In this document: positions 15,055 through 15,568 of the stretch, one piece after another
Layout of the letters: every line of letters begins with the position of its first letter
How positions within the stretch are numbered: position 1 is the stretch's first letter
Source of the DNA: DASSKO01 sp035690425
GTDB taxonomy: Bacteria > Actinomycetota > Actinomycetes > Propionibacteriales > Nocardioidaceae
Length of the DNA: 15,568 nucleotides
Direction: 5' to 3'
NCBI GenBank assembly: GCA_035690425.1
Contig: DASSKO010000065.1
Coordinates: 1-15,568, forward strand
Translations under genes and position numbers: made by a program
The notes under the pieces: generated by a model
The model's database searches: none
What the model was told of the DNA's origin: nothing
What the model saw: the letters and a program-made list of their open reading frames with translations, nothing else

Positions 15055-15568
15055 ATGTATGCACACCGCAGCGGTACCGGACGACCGATCCTGCTCGTGC
15101 CCGGCCTCGGATCGACCTGGGAGTCGTGGGCTCCCATCCTGCCGGGTCTGCGCGCCCGTCGTGAGGTGGTCGCGGTCGACCTGCCCGGGTTCGGTGAGAC
15201 GCCTCCGCTGCCTGGCGAGGTGTCGATCGCGGCGCTGACCGACTCGGTCGAGTCGTTCGTCACCGACCACGGGCTCACCGGTGTCGACCTGGTGGGCAGC
15301 TCGATGGGCGGGCGGATCGTCTTGGAGATGGCGCGCCGAGGAGCCACGGGTACGACGGTCGCGCTCGACCCGGGTGGCTTCTGGGGCGACGCCGGCGCGC
15401 GGTACCTCGACCTGTCCCTGCGGGCGTCGATCAGACTGGTGCGGCGGCTGCAGCCGGTGCTGCCGGCCATCGTTGGCAACCCCGCGGGGCGCACCGCGTT
15501 GCTGTCGCAGCTCTCCGCCCGGCCGTGGGCGCTGCCGCGCCAGGTGGTTCTGCGGGCGCTGCGCAGCT
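15055..15568 (+). CDS. Alpha/beta hydrolase, partial (runs off right edge)
   Basis: The frame from ATG 15055 stays open to the end of the window (171 codons) with no stop. The fold is recognisable from ILLVPGLGST (oxyanion region, about residues 12-21), VVAVDLPGFGET (about 38-49) and the nucleophile elbow GSSMG with Ser83. The acid and histidine of the triad would lie beyond the edge or in the unseen remainder. GGTAGGA upstream serves as the ribosome-binding site. It is divergent from the MATE gene across 79 bp, so the two may share a control region. Substrate cannot be inferred; esterases, lactonases and C-C hydrolases share this layout. Confidence 0.85.
   Translation, partial: MYAHRSGTGRPILLVPGLGSTWESWAPILPGLRARREVVAVDLPGFGETPPLPGEVSIAALTDSVESFVTDHGLTGVDLVGSSMGGRIVLEMARRGATGTTVALDPGGFWGDAGARYLDLSLRASIRLVRRLQPVLPAIVGNPAGRTALLSQLSARPWALPRQVVLRALRS

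Overview
The window is GC-rich, densely coded actinobacterial chromosome, most likely from the Nocardioides / Propionibacteriales area. That placement is an inference. It rests on the base composition, GTG starts, the rpsF-ssb-rpsR-rplI order, a zinc-ligand (C+) type S18, and a FemX-like peptidoglycan branching enzyme next to an alanine racemase-like gene. No insertion sequence, integrase, tRNA, rRNA or CRISPR array was seen.

Layout. 1-209 is non-coding with several inverted repeats. 210-2389 (minus) is a two-gene unit: a FemAB-family aminoacyltransferase followed 11 bp later by an alanine racemase-like PLP protein. 2549-4165 (plus) is an orphan lipoprotein for peptide uptake (SBP1), whose stop codon overlaps that of a convergent endonuclease IV gene (4162-4971, minus). 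5002-5316 (minus) is a small membrane protein. 5317-5656 is a divergent control region holding a 14-bp inverted repeat built from two separated parS-like half sites and, just before rpsF, an RNA fold matching the S6:S18-binding leader motif. 5657-7388 (plus) is the housekeeping cluster rpsF-ssb-rpsR-rplI, closed by a hairpin terminator.

7742-13516 (plus) is a complete oligopeptide/dipeptide-type ABC importer: lipoprotein SBP2, permeases OppB and OppC, and ATPases OppD and OppF. A strong hairpin separates the SBP gene from the permease genes; oppB/oppC and oppD/oppF overlap. A palindrome-rich convergent spacer (13517-13658) follows, then a MATE/DinF-type exporter (13659-14975, minus) and the first 171 codons of a divergent alpha/beta hydrolase that runs off the right edge.

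How it fits together. SBP1 and SBP2 are clear paralogues with the same six mature cysteines in three close pairs, and only SBP2 sits with permeases. The simplest reading is one importer served by two receptors, with the ribosomal cluster lying between them. In many actinobacteria rplI is followed directly by a MATE-type gene and dnaB, so the importer looks like an insertion into a conserved neighbourhood. I see no clear novel defence or mobile system. The best leads are the two-receptor, cysteine-paired importer, the split parS-like palindrome near rpsF, and the repeated palindrome after oppF.
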